A DNA stretch of 64,000 nucleotides from Kaistella soli (GCF_019038595.1 NZ_JAHOPF010000001.1:124001-188000), one strand, 5' to 3'; shown: positions 35,042 through 46,409, counted from the stretch's first letter. Notes: generated by a model not told the origin, from the letters alone. Program-made: numbers and translations.

Positions 35042-35770
35042 ATGGCTTCAAACAAATTCAAAATCATACTTTGGTCCGTAGGAATTCTAATGCTGATTTT
35101 TTTAGGATTCTTTCTCTATCAGCTTACCCAGTCGGAATCGGTAAACTCAGTCATGATTCTTCTGATGCTTTTGTTGGGACTTATTTTAGGAGGAGTCATC
35201 GCATTCTTAGCATCGAAAAAGTTGGTTTCAGAACCTGCTGTAATCACCGAAAGTTCCCATACGATCGCCGAAAGTATGCGCAAGGTTTTCAAAGTGGTTT
35301 CCGCGGAAGGGCATTTCAATGAGATTTACAATTATGAGGAAACCACGAAGCTTTTTAATTTTATTCCTTCCAAAAAGAAAGCTTTGGTAATCGTTCAGGC
35401 GAAAGTTTTGGTGGGTTACGATTTCGAAAAATTTCAATGGGAAGTGGATGAAAAGAACAGGAAAGTCAAACTTCTGAATTTTCCCGCACCCGAAATTCTT
35501 TCCACCGAAACCGATTACAAATACTACAATATCGAAGAACAGTTCTTTAATCTTTTCAGCAAAGATGATCTCGCGAAAGTGCAGCAGAACGGCAAAAGGC
35601 AAGTGATAGAAGCCGCAAAGAAATCGCATCTTCCGGAAGTGGCCGCAGAGCAGATGCGCACTTTGTTAACGGAACTTTTAGCGGGAAAAAATTTCTTTCT
35701 GGAAAACGCTTCAAAAATCACGGAAAGCAAAAGCCAGATTGATTATCGTCCGGTAAATGAGGATAGTTAA
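35042..35770 (+). CDS. DUF4230 domain protein
   Basis: A 242-residue membrane protein with two N-terminal helices (about 8-27 and 36-58) and an outside or periplasmic domain matching DUF4230. That family has conserved KALVIVQAKVLVGYDF and a C-terminal helix rich in charged residues. Function unknown. It sits alone between the nuclease-like gene and the amylase gene. Confidence 0.85.
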   Translation: MASNKFKIILWSVGILMLIFLGFFLYQLTQSESVNSVMILLMLLLGLILGGVIAFLASKKLVSEPAVITESSHTIAESMRKVFKVVSAEGHFNEIYNYEETTKLFNFIPSKKKALVIVQAKVLVGYDFEKFQWEVDEKNRKVKLLNFPAPEILSTETDYKYYNIEEQFFNLFSKDDLAKVQQNGKRQVIEAAKKSHLPEVAAEQMRTLLTELLAGKNFFLENASKITESKSQIDYRPVNEDS

Positions 35771-35866
35771 AACGCTTTTTACCAATCGGTAAATCATTTT
35801 AAAATACTTGAACTAAAATGCTTTGGTCTGTTACATTTTAGTACTTTTACATTCTAAAATTTTAAA

Positions 35867-38743
35867 GTGATGAAATATTTTTACACGTTTGTTCTGGCGC
35901 TGCTCCTTCCTTATTTTGCAGCTGCACAGCAGATTATTTCCTACTCGGTAAATCCGTCTAATTTTGACGAAACCGATGCTGTTACCGTTACTTTTACGGT
36001 GAATGAAACCAATTTTGGCGTAGGATCTTCCCATGCACTTTATCTCTGGGCCTGGTCTTTTGACTCCAACAATACCAGTGCAGACGCGCCTACCAACGGA
36101 ACCTGGACAGCATCCAATCCTGCAAATAAATTAACTTACGTTTCGAGTTCCGGCGCTACCGGAACCTATACTTTTACAATGAATACCGTGAAATCATTTT
36201 ACGGAAACCGGGCAAATCCGCTTTCAAAAATTGGTTTTTTGGTGAAAACAGTAAACGGTTCCGTGCAGTCTCAGGACATCGTGCTGAATGTAGGGAAATT
36301 TCAGTTTAATCTCACAAATCCTGCCTCAGGAAGTACCAATGTAGTGAACTCCGGAAATGTAATTAATATTACAGGAAATTCGTCACTTCCGGCAAACTAC
36401 CAGATAAAAGCGAACGGCGCGACAGTTTATACCAGCCCGACTGCTTCCACCACTTTAAATTATGCCTACACGGTTACTCAGGATGCTAATATAGCTGTAA
36501 CTGCAACCAATGCATCAGATGCTACAGCAGTGACAAAAAACTTTACGGTTGCGCTTGCTGTTCCGGTGCAGACGGAAGCCATTCCTGCTTATATGAAACA
36601 GGGAATCAATTATGTTCCTTCTGATCCTACAAAAGTGGGACTTGCCATCTACGCTCCCGGAAAACCTTATGTTCACGTGATTGGTAGTTTCAATAACTGG
36701 ACGGTGAGCGGGAATTATCAAATGAAAAAAGATACCGCGAATCCGAATTTATACTGGACTGAAATTACCGGACTTACACCTTCACAGGTTTATACCTTCC
36801 AGTACAGAACTGCAGACGGAATTAAAGTAGCAGATCCATATTCTCCTTTAGTGCTTTCGCCGTATGACGATCCGTTCATCAATCAGACTGCAACGGTTTA
36901 TCCCAATCTTCCGGCTTATCCTGCAGGACAGAATTTCGAAGTTTCTGTCATCCAGACCGCGAAACCAGCGTATAACTGGACGGTTACAAATTTTAACAAA
37001 CCTGCGAAGGAAAATTTAATTATTTATGAACTGCTTGTCAGAGATTTTACTACACAAAGAACGTGGCAGTCTCTGATTGATAAAATCGCCTATTTAAAAT
37101 CATTAAAAATCAATGCTGTTGAATTGATGCCGGTGATGGAGTTCGACGGAAACAGCTCTTGGGGATACAATACCGGTTTCCATTATGCTTTGGATAAAGC
37201 GTACGGAACCCCGGAAAAATTCAAGGAATTTATCGATCTGTGTCACCAGAACGGAATTGCAGTTATTTTGGATATTGCTTTGAATCACGCTACGGGAAGA
37301 AGTCCTATTGAAAGAATGTGGATGATCGATCCGGATGGAGACGGTTTCGGAGATCCTGCCGCTGACAATCCATATTTTAATCAGGTTGCAAAGCACGCTT
37401 ACAGTGTATTTAATGATTTTAACCATTCAAAACCTGAAACCAACTACTACGTGAACCGCGTCCTCGAACAGTGGATTAAAGAGTATAAAGTTGACGGATT
37501 CCGCTGGGATCTGACCAAAGGATTTACCCAGAACTGTACCGCTGCAGATCAGACCTGTACCAATGCCTATCAGCAGGACAGGGTGGATATTCTTAAAACC
37601 TACGCAGACTATCAGTGGAGTTATGATCCTACGTCTTATATCATATTTGAACATTTAGGGACTGACGCAGAAGAATCTCAATGGGCAAATTACAGAGTGG
37701 GAGAAGGAAAAGGAGTAATGATGTGGGATAAACAGACAGATCCTTATAACCAGAATACGATGGGCTATGCCAGCAACAGTAACTTTAACCGAGTTGATTT
37801 TAAAAACCACGCCGGATTTACTGAAAGACGTGCGGACAGCTACGGAGAAAGCCACGATGAGGAAAGAATAATGTATAAGAATATTACATACGGGGCGAGC
37901 GGAGCAGGTTATAATGTAAAGGATCTGGCAACAGCACTGCAGAGACAGAAAGCTTACGGTGCGGTTTTTCTTACTGTTCCGGGGCCGAAAATGATCTGGC
38001 AGTTTGCGGAACTTGGTTTTGATAAAAGCATCTACACCTGTGAAGACGGAATAACGGTAAATACAGAATCTGATGCCATTCCGGGAGACTGTAAACTCAG
38101 TCCTAAACCGTCAGCGTTCGGACTTGCTTATGATACTGATGCTGCACGAAAATCGGTGTATGATACCTGGGCGAAAATTCTCGAACTGAGATTGGCCAAC
38201 GATGTTTTCAATACGAAAACCTTCAGTGTAGAATCCGGAAACTTAATGCCGAGAATATATATTAATAATGCATCCACGGCGAGTGCGCTGAAAAATGTGG
38301 TGATTCTGGCGAACTTCACGGTAAGCGCCCAAAACATTGTGCCTAATTTCCCTTTCACAGGGAATTGGGTAAATTTAATGGATAATACTTCAGTTCCTGT
38401 AGCGGATACTGGCGCTCCGATTACCATTGAAGCAGGTGGCTTCCGGATTTTCGGGAACGCTTCTGCGCTGGCAACCGATGAAGCCGGTTCTGTAAAAAAT
38501 GCAGTTTCATTAATTCTTACTCAAAATCCTGTAACCAACGGAACGGCAAATATCCGTTATACGAATGCGAAAAACGGGACGTTGGCGATTTATGATTTAT
38601 CCGGAAAACTGATGAAAACGGTTAAGACCTCCAAAGACAATGGTGATCAGGTCATTTCAGTTAATGGATTCAAATCAGGAATGTATTTAATTCAGCTTAA
38701 ATCTGACAAAGGAGTCGCAGTAACCAAAATGATGGTGAAATAG
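35867..38743 (+). CDS. Secreted GH13 alpha-amylase-family enzyme with T9SS C-terminal domain
   Basis: The 958-residue protein has a signal peptide (1-19), a beta-sandwich N-terminal region (about 20-225) and a CBM48-like domain (about 235-330, VHVIGSFNNW). A GH13 barrel follows, with N473-H474 in region I, nucleophile D548 in GFRWD, acid/base E595 in FEHLG and H663-D664 in SHDEER. The last 80 residues (NGTANIRYTNAKNG to KMMVK) form a type A T9SS sorting domain. It should therefore be exported by type IX secretion and attached to the surface or released. Starch or glycogen is the likely substrate. It has its own terminator. Confidence 0.95.
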   Translation: MMKYFYTFVLALLLPYFAAAQQIISYSVNPSNFDETDAVTVTFTVNETNFGVGSSHALYLWAWSFDSNNTSADAPTNGTWTASNPANKLTYVSSSGATGTYTFTMNTVKSFYGNRANPLSKIGFLVKTVNGSVQSQDIVLNVGKFQFNLTNPASGSTNVVNSGNVINITGNSSLPANYQIKANGATVYTSPTASTTLNYAYTVTQDANIAVTATNASDATAVTKNFTVALAVPVQTEAIPAYMKQGINYVPSDPTKVGLAIYAPGKPYVHVIGSFNNWTVSGNYQMKKDTANPNLYWTEITGLTPSQVYTFQYRTADGIKVADPYSPLVLSPYDDPFINQTATVYPNLPAYPAGQNFEVSVIQTAKPAYNWTVTNFNKPAKENLIIYELLVRDFTTQRTWQSLIDKIAYLKSLKINAVELMPVMEFDGNSSWGYNTGFHYALDKAYGTPEKFKEFIDLCHQNGIAVILDIALNHATGRSPIERMWMIDPDGDGFGDPAADNPYFNQVAKHAYSVFNDFNHSKPETNYYVNRVLEQWIKEYKVDGFRWDLTKGFTQNCTAADQTCTNAYQQDRVDILKTYADYQWSYDPTSYIIFEHLGTDAEESQWANYRVGEGKGVMMWDKQTDPYNQNTMGYASNSNFNRVDFKNHAGFTERRADSYGESHDEERIMYKNITYGASGAGYNVKDLATALQRQKAYGAVFLTVPGPKMIWQFAELGFDKSIYTCEDGITVNTESDAIPGDCKLSPKPSAFGLAYDTDAARKSVYDTWAKILELRLANDVFNTKTFSVESGNLMPRIYINNASTASALKNVVILANFTVSAQNIVPNFPFTGNWVNLMDNTSVPVADTGAPITIEAGGFRIFGNASALATDEAGSVKNAVSLILTQNPVTNGTANIRYTNAKNGTLAIYDLSGKLMKTVKTSKDNGDQVISVNGFKSGMYLIQLKSDKGVAVTKMMVK

Positions 38744-38768
38744 ACCTTCGGAAATATAAAAATGAAAG

Positions 38769-38798
38769 CGGTCTGCAATGTTGCGGACCGTTTTTTTT
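38769..38798. terminator. Terminator between amylase and MpaB-family genes
   Basis: A 10-bp stem (CGGTCTGCAA with TTGCGGACCG, one G-U) closes a short tip and is followed by eight T, between convergent genes. Confidence 0.87.
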
Positions 38799-40002
38799 AG
38801 TACTGAAAATCTTTCGGGGTGTGTTTAATATAGTCTTCCAGAACCTTCATCTGGTCTTTATGACCTAAATTGATCAGTTTCTGATAGCTTTCCGGCTGAT
38901 TCAAACTGAAAATTTTCTGAGCGGTTTTGTTGGCTCTGATAATGATTTTCGGGAAAACTGAAGTCATTGAAACTTTCGGAATCTGCAGTCTTTCATTAAT
39001 TTCCCGGTCAAGCAAAAACCAGTTCATGCTCTGATGAAGATTCAGCAGCAGTTTACGCTGAACGGGAAATCTGTAAATCGTGTTTTCAAGATTTTCATCC
39101 AGCAAAGCTTTGGCTAAATGTGCAGAATCTGAGTCGCCTTTATCCTGCAAAGAACTCCACAAATAAAGCTGTTCTGCGGCCTGCTGTTTATTTTCCGGAA
39201 GATATTCAGCCGGAATTCCAAGGAGATAACCGATATATTTCCATAGATGAAAAACGCCCAGCTCTTCTTTTTCCGAAATTTTCACGCCCAGTTTTTTCAG
39301 TCCCTGCATGAAAACAAGGCTGAAACCGGTGTAAGTTGCAATCATATCCCATGTATTGATGGGTTCTCCCCAGTTTTCGCTATCCCAGTTTTCGCTTTTC
39401 TCCTTTATTTTTAAACGCGCGTAGGAATGCATCAGACGGGTTCTGACGATTAACTGATAGGCGTCGGAGTTAATTTCCAAAGCGTTCTCGCGGGTAACGT
39501 TTACCCAAAATTCCAGCGTGTCTTTTAAACGTTTTACCGCACCTTTTTTAAGCGCTCCCGTGAAAATTAAAGGTTTGTTGAGGTACGCGTAATCGTAACC
39601 GCCCATCAGCGTGAAATCGCGGAGAATAATAAGTGCATTGGTTCCGCTTCTCATGCAGAATCTGGCGCCGGTATTTGCGAGGTTTTTATCGAACCAGGCC
39701 GGAACTTCCTGCATCTGAATGAAAAGTTTTTTTAAACTTTCCGGTGCGTCGTCGCTTTCAGTAATTTTTGTAGCGGAATATTTCTTGATCAGAGCACTTG
39801 CCTGCGGGTACGGAAGTTTCAGATAAGTTGTGCGCACCGCCTCGTCACCAAGCTCATCAATCTGATGATAAAGAAATGAAAACTTTTCGAAGTTATTGAT
39901 ATCGGGTTTAAAATCTGCCCAGTCAAGAAGTTCTTTTCCGTTGCCTTTTTCCCAAAAATTTTTAAAATGCGGAGCGTTGTGAAATCTGGGTTCGGTCTTC
40001 AT
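38797..40002 (-). CDS. Oxygenase MpaB-family protein (DUF2236)
   Basis: The 401-residue protein belongs to the latex-clearing-protein/MpaB haem-b oxygenase superfamily. It is recognised by the segments GTNALIILRDFTLMGGYDYAYLNKPL and FWVNVTREN, and by the C-terminal helices with LLDREINERL. Family members cleave C=C bonds of terpenoids such as rubber or farnesyl chains. The substrate here is unknown, and no signal peptide is evident. It is convergent with the amylase gene; their 3' ends share the terminator. Confidence 0.85.
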   Translation of the reverse strand: MKTEPRFHNAPHFKNFWEKGNGKELLDWADFKPDINNFEKFSFLYHQIDELGDEAVRTTYLKLPYPQASALIKKYSATKITESDDAPESLKKLFIQMQEVPAWFDKNLANTGARFCMRSGTNALIILRDFTLMGGYDYAYLNKPLIFTGALKKGAVKRLKDTLEFWVNVTRENALEINSDAYQLIVRTRLMHSYARLKIKEKSENWDSENWGEPINTWDMIATYTGFSLVFMQGLKKLGVKISEKEELGVFHLWKYIGYLLGIPAEYLPENKQQAAEQLYLWSSLQDKGDSDSAHLAKALLDENLENTIYRFPVQRKLLLNLHQSMNWFLLDREINERLQIPKVSMTSVFPKIIIRANKTAQKIFSLNQPESYQKLINLGHKDQMKVLEDYIKHTPKDFQY

Positions 40003-40134
40003 TAATCGTATTTTAAGAAATTTGTGTTTAAAAAATAACTTTCAGAATTGCAATCTTTAAGCCATTAAAGGTAAGAAATATTGAGGCGAAAGTCCAGTAA
40101 AAACGATAAATGCCGAATGCTGTGCCGAATAGAT

Positions 40135-40142
40135 TATCTTTG
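40135..40142 (+). promoter_or_regulatory. -7 promoter element for the DEAD-box gene
   Basis: TATCTTTG lies 20 bases before the ATG at 40162 and fixes that start rather than the in-frame TTG at 40081. Confidence 0.65.
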
Positions 40143-40161
40143 CGGAACTAAAACAGCATCT

Positions 40162-41304
40162 ATGTCTTTCGAATCTTTAGGCTTATCACACAATATTATT
40201 AAATCTGTCAAAAAATTAGGGTTTCTGAAGCCGTTTCCCATACAGGAACAAACCGTCCCGGTGATTTTGGCGGGAAAAGATTTAATGGGAATTGCACAAA
40301 CCGGTTCCGGTAAAACCGCGTGTTTTGTAATGCCGATTCTGGAAAAACTCCAGAATGAAGAGGTGAAAAAAGATCGGAATATCCAGATTTTGGTTTTAGC
40401 TCCGACTCGCGAACTGGTGATTCAGATTGATGAGGTTTTCAGAGCTTTTACAGAAAACCTGAAAAGGGAAATCCGGACGATGGCAGTTTATGGCGGAGTT
40501 TCGATTAATCCGCAGATGAAAGGCATGTTCGGTGTTGAAATTTTGGTGGCAACGCCGGGAAGATTGCTTGATTTAATTGAGCATAAAGCTTTAAGTATTT
40601 CCCAAATCACGCATCTGGTAATTGATGAGGCTGATAAAATGTTCCAGCTCGGATTTGAAGAGGAGATGAACAAACTCTTTGCGATGATGCCTTCAAAGAA
40701 ACAGACGGTTTTGTTTTCCGCAACTTTAAATGATAAAGTCGAAGAGATTAAAAAACGGCTGACCATCAATCCTGTTCTTGTAGAAATTAAAGCGGAAGAA
40801 GTCGATCTCGATAAAATTACGCAGCTTGCCTATCACGTTACTGAAGAAAGAAAAGGTCCGTTTTTGCGGTATTTAATTAAAGAAAAAAACATCCAGCAGG
40901 CTTTGGTTTTTACTTCGTCTACGAGAAGTGCGGATAATCTGGCTGAAAAACTCAAGAAAAATAAAATTCCCGCAACGGCTGTTCACGGAAAAAAATCCCA
41001 AGGTTCCAGGTCAGGAAATTTACGCGATTTTAAAGAAGGGGAAACTCAAATTCTTGTAGCGACAGATCTTATCGGTCGTGGAATCCACATCGACTCGTTG
41101 GAATATGTCATCAATTACGAACTTCCGCGTTCACCGCTGGATTATGTCCACAGAATCGGAAGAACCGGCCGTGCTTTGGAATCCGGAACTGCAATTACCA
41201 TACTTACAGATGATGAACTGCAGCACTTTCGCGTCATCCAGAAAAAGATGGGGAAAAGAGTAGAACTGATCAGAACGGAAGACATTAATCTTCACGGATT
41301 TTAA
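40162..41304 (+). CDS. DEAD-box RNA helicase
   Basis: The 380-residue protein has the Q motif (FPIQEQTV), Walker A AQTGSGKT (45-52), APTRELV, D155-E-A-D158, SAT, and the C-terminal motifs ATDLIGRGIH and HRIGRTGR in order. It has only the minimal helicase core with no C-terminal RNA-binding tail, so it is closer to RhlE-like cold or ribosome helicases than to CsdA. The start at 40162 (MSFESLGL) is supported by the promoter. A terminator follows. Confidence 0.95.
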   Translation: MSFESLGLSHNIIKSVKKLGFLKPFPIQEQTVPVILAGKDLMGIAQTGSGKTACFVMPILEKLQNEEVKKDRNIQILVLAPTRELVIQIDEVFRAFTENLKREIRTMAVYGGVSINPQMKGMFGVEILVATPGRLLDLIEHKALSISQITHLVIDEADKMFQLGFEEEMNKLFAMMPSKKQTVLFSATLNDKVEEIKKRLTINPVLVEIKAEEVDLDKITQLAYHVTEERKGPFLRYLIKEKNIQQALVFTSSTRSADNLAEKLKKNKIPATAVHGKKSQGSRSGNLRDFKEGETQILVATDLIGRGIHIDSLEYVINYELPRSPLDYVHRIGRTGRALESGTAITILTDDELQHFRVIQKKMGKRVELIRTEDINLHGF

Positions 41305-41317
41305 TCTAAAAATCATA

Positions 41318-41347
41318 AAAAAACCTCCCAAATTGAGAGGTTTTTTA
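41318..41347. terminator. Bidirectional terminator after the DEAD-box gene
   Basis: AAAAAACCTC and GAGGTTTTTT form a 10-bp stem with a nine-base loop between convergent genes. Confidence 0.85.
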
Positions 41348-41368
41348 TTTTTATGAAAAGTTCCGCGC

Positions 41369-42391
<1,023 letters not shown>

Positions 42392-42427
42392 TTATTTGTT
42401 GTTAAATATTTATTGAGTTTTTAATTT

Positions 42428-43414
42428 TTATATCGCCAGTATTTCTGAAAGCTGAAGCAAATCCTGATCGATTTCGTTGTGTTTTTTAATAGCTTCCTCG
42501 AAAGGCGTGTACACCATGGTATTCGACTGCATTCCGGCCATTACATTTGTTCTGCCTTCCATCAGGCCAATTACCGCTCCGTAACCCAACCGGCTTGCTA
42601 AAACTCTGTCAGCACAGCTCGGGGAACCGCCTCTCTGGATATGTCCCAGAATGGCAACACGGATATCGTAATCCGGGAAGCCGGCTTTTGTCGCTTTCGC
42701 AAGATCGTAAATGCTTCCCAGTTTTTCACCTTCCGCCACTACGACGATACTTGAAGATTTTCCTGCCTTTTCCGCTCTTTCAAAAGTTTCGAAAAGATCA
42801 TCAATGCTGTCCTTTCTTTCGGGAATCAGGATGTCAACTGCACCAGTTGCCAAACCGCTGTTGAGAGCAATAAATCCTGCATCACGGCCCATCACTTCCA
42901 CAAAGAAGACTCTGTTGTGCGAGGTCGCTGTATCACGGATTTTATCGATGGCTTCCATGGCGGTATTCAAGGCGGTATCATAGCCAATGGTATTGTCGGT
43001 ACCGAAAATATCGTTGTCAATGGTTCCTGGGATTCCGATAACCTGGATTCCGAATTCTTCATTGAAAACTTTTGCTCCGGTAAAAGTACCGTCGCCGCCG
43101 ATACATACCAGCCCGTCGATGCCGTGTTTCACACAGTTGTCAAAGGCTTTTTGGCGTCCTTCTTTGGTTTTAAATTCCAGGGATCTGGCGGATCTTAAAA
43201 TGGTGCCGCCTGCACCGATGATATTTTTTACAGAACGGGGTCCCATCTTGGTGAAATCGTCATTAATCAGGCCGTTGTAGCCTTCTCTTACCCCGAAACA
43301 TTCAATGTTATAGTGATTTGCAGTTCTTACAACCGCTCTTAGAGCTGCATTCATACCGGGAGCATCACCGCCGGAAGTGAAAACTGCAATCTTTTTTACA
43401 GTACTTTCTTTCAT
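42428..43414 (-). CDS. pfkA: ATP-dependent 6-phosphofructokinase
   Basis: PfkA phosphorylates fructose 6-phosphate, committing it to glycolysis. The 328-residue product has FTSGGDAPGMNA, CIGGDGTFTGA and the active-site loop IPGTIDNDIFGTDNT, with a Gly rather than Lys at the PPi-discriminating position after GGDG. This fits an ATP enzyme. The ATG at 43414 gives the normal N-terminus. The longer in-frame extension upstream crosses the promoter (TAAATTTG on the minus strand, 43432-43439) and is not coding. Confidence 0.96.
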   Translation of the reverse strand: MKESTVKKIAVFTSGGDAPGMNAALRAVVRTANHYNIECFGVREGYNGLINDDFTKMGPRSVKNIIGAGGTILRSARSLEFKTKEGRQKAFDNCVKHGIDGLVCIGGDGTFTGAKVFNEEFGIQVIGIPGTIDNDIFGTDNTIGYDTALNTAMEAIDKIRDTATSHNRVFFVEVMGRDAGFIALNSGLATGAVDILIPERKDSIDDLFETFERAEKAGKSSSIVVVAEGEKLGSIYDLAKATKAGFPDYDIRVAILGHIQRGGSPSCADRVLASRLGYGAVIGLMEGRTNVMAGMQSNTMVYTPFEEAIKKHNEIDQDLLQLSEILAI

Positions 43415-43431
43415 AGATAAAAATTTCACTA

Positions 43432-43439
43432 CAAATTTA
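43432..43439 (-). promoter_or_regulatory. -7 promoter element for pfkA-gapA
   Basis: The minus strand reads TAAATTTG 17 bases upstream of the pfkA ATG. Confidence 0.6.
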
Positions 43440-43549
43440 CAAAAAACTACGGTAAATATGAACCTAACATTTGACAGGCTTAAGAATATTACGGAAATGT
43501 AATTTACCTCGGTGGCCAGTGTTAAATTTGGTGTTTTGCGAAAAATCAT

Positions 43550-43557
43550 TAGTTTTG
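43550..43557 (+). promoter_or_regulatory. -7 promoter element directly before the small His/Cys protein gene
   Basis: TAGTTTTG ends four bases before the ATG at 43562, another candidate leaderless start. Confidence 0.55.
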
Positions 43558-43561
43558 CCGA

Positions 43562-43918
43562 ATGTTGAGGAACAGGACATATCGCCGGTTTGCAGCTGTA
43601 CTCTTTACAGTGGTATATCTTTTCGTGGCACTGTTCTCCCAAAATTTCCACAATCACGGAAGTGGCGAGGTTTTCAAAGACTTTAATTTTAAGAAAACTG
43701 AAAGAACCTTTTCCCAAGGTCATTTGTCAATCGGTTTTACTGACTGTCTTTCGTGTCACATTCTCCATGACGGAAACTCTTTGCTGCCTGAACAGTTTCA
43801 GTTTGCAGTACTGAAAACTGAAGATTTCCGGAAGCAGATTTTCGCCTATGAGGAGAGATTTGCAACGCTCGGATTCTTTGATGTTCAGCTTCGCGGCCCA
43901 CCTGTGCTTTTCATTTAA
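43562..43918 (+). CDS. Small His/Cys membrane protein preceding a TonB receptor
   Basis: A 118-residue protein with a basic N-terminus, one hydrophobic helix (about 10-27), an H-N-H motif right after it, a C-x-x-C-H motif (about 62-66) and a C-terminus LRGPPVLFI. Bacteroidota often carry such small proteins, ending in LRAPP-like sequence, in front of metal-linked TonB receptor genes. Metal or haem handling is thus inferred; no enzymatic family is recognised. It is 95 bases upstream of the receptor gene in the same direction. Confidence 0.7.
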   Translation: MLRNRTYRRFAAVLFTVVYLFVALFSQNFHNHGSGEVFKDFNFKKTERTFSQGHLSIGFTDCLSCHILHDGNSLLPEQFQFAVLKTEDFRKQIFAYEERFATLGFFDVQLRGPPVLFI

Positions 43919-44013
43919 AATATAACATTTTTACACAAAAATGTTGCTTTAAAGGTTTGTAATCAGATCTTTAAGTTTTACGTATTTACTCAATTTAAAA
44001 ATCAAACATTTAA

Positions 44014-46398
44014 ATGAAATTCATTTTCAATATACTGTTAATCTTTTTCGGATTAACGTTTTTCAGCGCACAGAAAACCTTTAAAATTCAGGGGAAAATC
44101 ATCGATTTTCATGATAAAGTTCCTCTGAAAGATGCCATCATCAGAATCGGAAATAATATAGAAATGTCAGATCAAAACGGAAGCTTCAGCTTTAATTCCG
44201 TTAAAAAAGGAAATTATACATTGACGGCTTATCATCCGGATTGTGAACCGTTTACCGAACAGATTAAGGTAGATAAAGATTTGGAAATCACCCTGAATCT
44301 GGAACATCATATTTCCGATATTGAAACCGTGACCATCCACGCAACACACAAAAAGACCAATACTTTAATCGTAAAAACCTTAGATAAGAAAGCAATTGAA
44401 AGAAATTCTACCGAAAATTTAGGGAATGTTCTTTCCGGGATTTCCGGAGTTGGAGCTTTAAAAACCGGCAACAATGTCGCAAAACCAATTATCCACGGAC
44501 TTTACGGAAGCAGGATCTCGATTATCAATAACGGAGTGAAAATGGCTGAACAGGAGTGGGGCGTTGAACATGCACCGAATGTGGATGTATCGCAGTTCGA
44601 ACACATCGATGTCATCAAAGGTGCGTCAGCATTAAAATATGGCAGCGACGCCATTGGCGGTGTGGTTTTAATGATACCTGAAACTTTCAAAAAAGCTGAT
44701 ACACTGAAGGGTTCTGTAAATCTTTCCGGGATCTCAAATGGCCGCGGAATCGGTTTCGACATGAATATTGTAAAAACCTGGGAAAATGGCTGGGCGGTTA
44801 AAACGAACGGCGGTTTCAGGAAACTGGGCGATCTTCACACGCCGGATTATAATCTGATGAACACCGGACTGAATTTCAATTCTTTTGGATTTACCGTACA
44901 GAATAACAGCTTTCTGCAGGGAATTTCTTTCGATTACAGCGTAACGGATCAGGAAATCGGTATTTTCCGCGGATCGCATATTGGGAATCTGGAGGATTTT
45001 TATAAAGCTTTACATTCTGATGTTCCTGTTTATCAAAGAGATTTTTCGTACTCCATCGACAATCCGAAACAGGATATCCAGCATCATCTTGCGAAAATTT
45101 CTGCCTACAAAAGATATAAAGATTTGGGAAAATTTTCGGTTGATTACAGTTTTCAGTACAATCACCGGAAGGAGTTTGATGTGAGAAGAGGTGAGCTTTC
45201 AGGAACGCCGTCTCTCGATCTGGAACTTTTTACGAATCAGTTAAATATCAATAATTTAATTGAAAGAAAAAACTGGGATCTGGAAACCGGAATCGATTTA
45301 AGTTATCAGTACAATTATTCAACCCCGGAAACGATGGCGAGAAGACTTGTTCCGAATTACACGAAATATTCAGGCGGAATGTATTCGGTCCTGAAATACA
45401 GACTATCTCCAAAGTTTAATATTGAAGGCGGTCTGCGTTACGATATAACTCAATATGACGTAAAAAAATGGTACGATGACAAAGATTGGGAGAATCTATA
45501 TGCTTCGGATTTTGAAAATTTTTATGTGGAAACCGATGGAAACCGAATATTCACAAAACCTGCCCTGAATTATAAAAACCTGTCTTTTAATACCGGTTTC
45601 GATTATCATCCTTCAGAAAAATTCAACCTGAAGTTTAATTATGCAAAAGTGGGAAGAACACCGAATATCGCTGAGCTATTCGCTGACGGGCTTCATCATT
45701 CCGCGTCCGTTCTGGAAATCGGAAATATGCGCTTAAAAAACGAAGAAGGAAATCAGTTTAATTTGAATATCGATTCTAAACTTAATGTTTTAGGCGGTTT
45801 ACAGCTTTCGGTAAATCCGTATTCATTTATTACTGAAAATTTCATCAATCAGGTTCCCACCGGAATTCAGAACACGATCCGCGGCGTTTTCCCGGTTTGG
45901 AGCTATGAACAGATTGATGCAAGGATGTTCGGAATTGATTTCGACGCGCAGCTCCAGCTCAATGAAAATTTAAGTTACAAAGGACGTTTTGCGTATGTGA
46001 ACGGAAAAGATAAAACGAATGATCAGCCTTTAATTCTGATGCTTCCGCCGAATTTTTCGAACAGTCTGGAGTTTTCAAAAGCACAGTGGAAAAATTTCTA
46101 TTTCAAAGTGGAAAACCAAACGTTTTTGCAGCAGAAAAATTTCCCGGTCTTCAACCCCACGATCAATGTATATGAAAATGGAGTAGAAGTGGAAAAAACG
46201 CTGGATTTGTCAACTCCGCCGCCGGCTTATTCTCTGTGGAGCATTCAGACCGGACTGGATTTCAGTAAAAACTTTTCCGCTGGATTGAATGTGACGAACC
46301 TTTTCGATAAAAATTACAAAGATTATCTGAACAGAATGCGGTTTTTCTCCTATGAAATGGGAAGAAATATCATTCTCAACGTAAAATATAAATTTTAA
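44014..46398 (+). CDS. TonB-dependent receptor, ZnuD-like
   Basis: The 794-residue outer-membrane protein has a signal peptide (1-19), a carboxypeptidase-regulatory-like domain (about 22-100), a plug (about 115-230) and a 22-strand barrel ending in NVKYKF. The plug segment KPIIHGLYGSRISIINNG and the following GASALKYGSDAIGGVV resemble ZnuD and other metal or haem receptors rather than SusC. It therefore probably imports a metal ion or small chelate with energy from TonB. The lipoprotein gene follows after 11 bases. Confidence 0.9.
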   Translation: MKFIFNILLIFFGLTFFSAQKTFKIQGKIIDFHDKVPLKDAIIRIGNNIEMSDQNGSFSFNSVKKGNYTLTAYHPDCEPFTEQIKVDKDLEITLNLEHHISDIETVTIHATHKKTNTLIVKTLDKKAIERNSTENLGNVLSGISGVGALKTGNNVAKPIIHGLYGSRISIINNGVKMAEQEWGVEHAPNVDVSQFEHIDVIKGASALKYGSDAIGGVVLMIPETFKKADTLKGSVNLSGISNGRGIGFDMNIVKTWENGWAVKTNGGFRKLGDLHTPDYNLMNTGLNFNSFGFTVQNNSFLQGISFDYSVTDQEIGIFRGSHIGNLEDFYKALHSDVPVYQRDFSYSIDNPKQDIQHHLAKISAYKRYKDLGKFSVDYSFQYNHRKEFDVRRGELSGTPSLDLELFTNQLNINNLIERKNWDLETGIDLSYQYNYSTPETMARRLVPNYTKYSGGMYSVLKYRLSPKFNIEGGLRYDITQYDVKKWYDDKDWENLYASDFENFYVETDGNRIFTKPALNYKNLSFNTGFDYHPSEKFNLKFNYAKVGRTPNIAELFADGLHHSASVLEIGNMRLKNEEGNQFNLNIDSKLNVLGGLQLSVNPYSFITENFINQVPTGIQNTIRGVFPVWSYEQIDARMFGIDFDAQLQLNENLSYKGRFAYVNGKDKTNDQPLILMLPPNFSNSLEFSKAQWKNFYFKVENQTFLQQKNFPVFNPTINVYENGVEVEKTLDLSTPPPAYSLWSIQTGLDFSKNFSAGLNVTNLFDKNYKDYLNRMRFFSYEMGRNIILNVKYKF

Positions 46399-46409
46399 AA
46401 CCCAACCTC

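Noticed and set aside
42428-43723. 103-residue N-terminal extension of phosphofructokinase
   Set aside because: The extension crosses the promoter at 43432-43439 and lacks family similarity; the ATG at 43414 gives the normal length.
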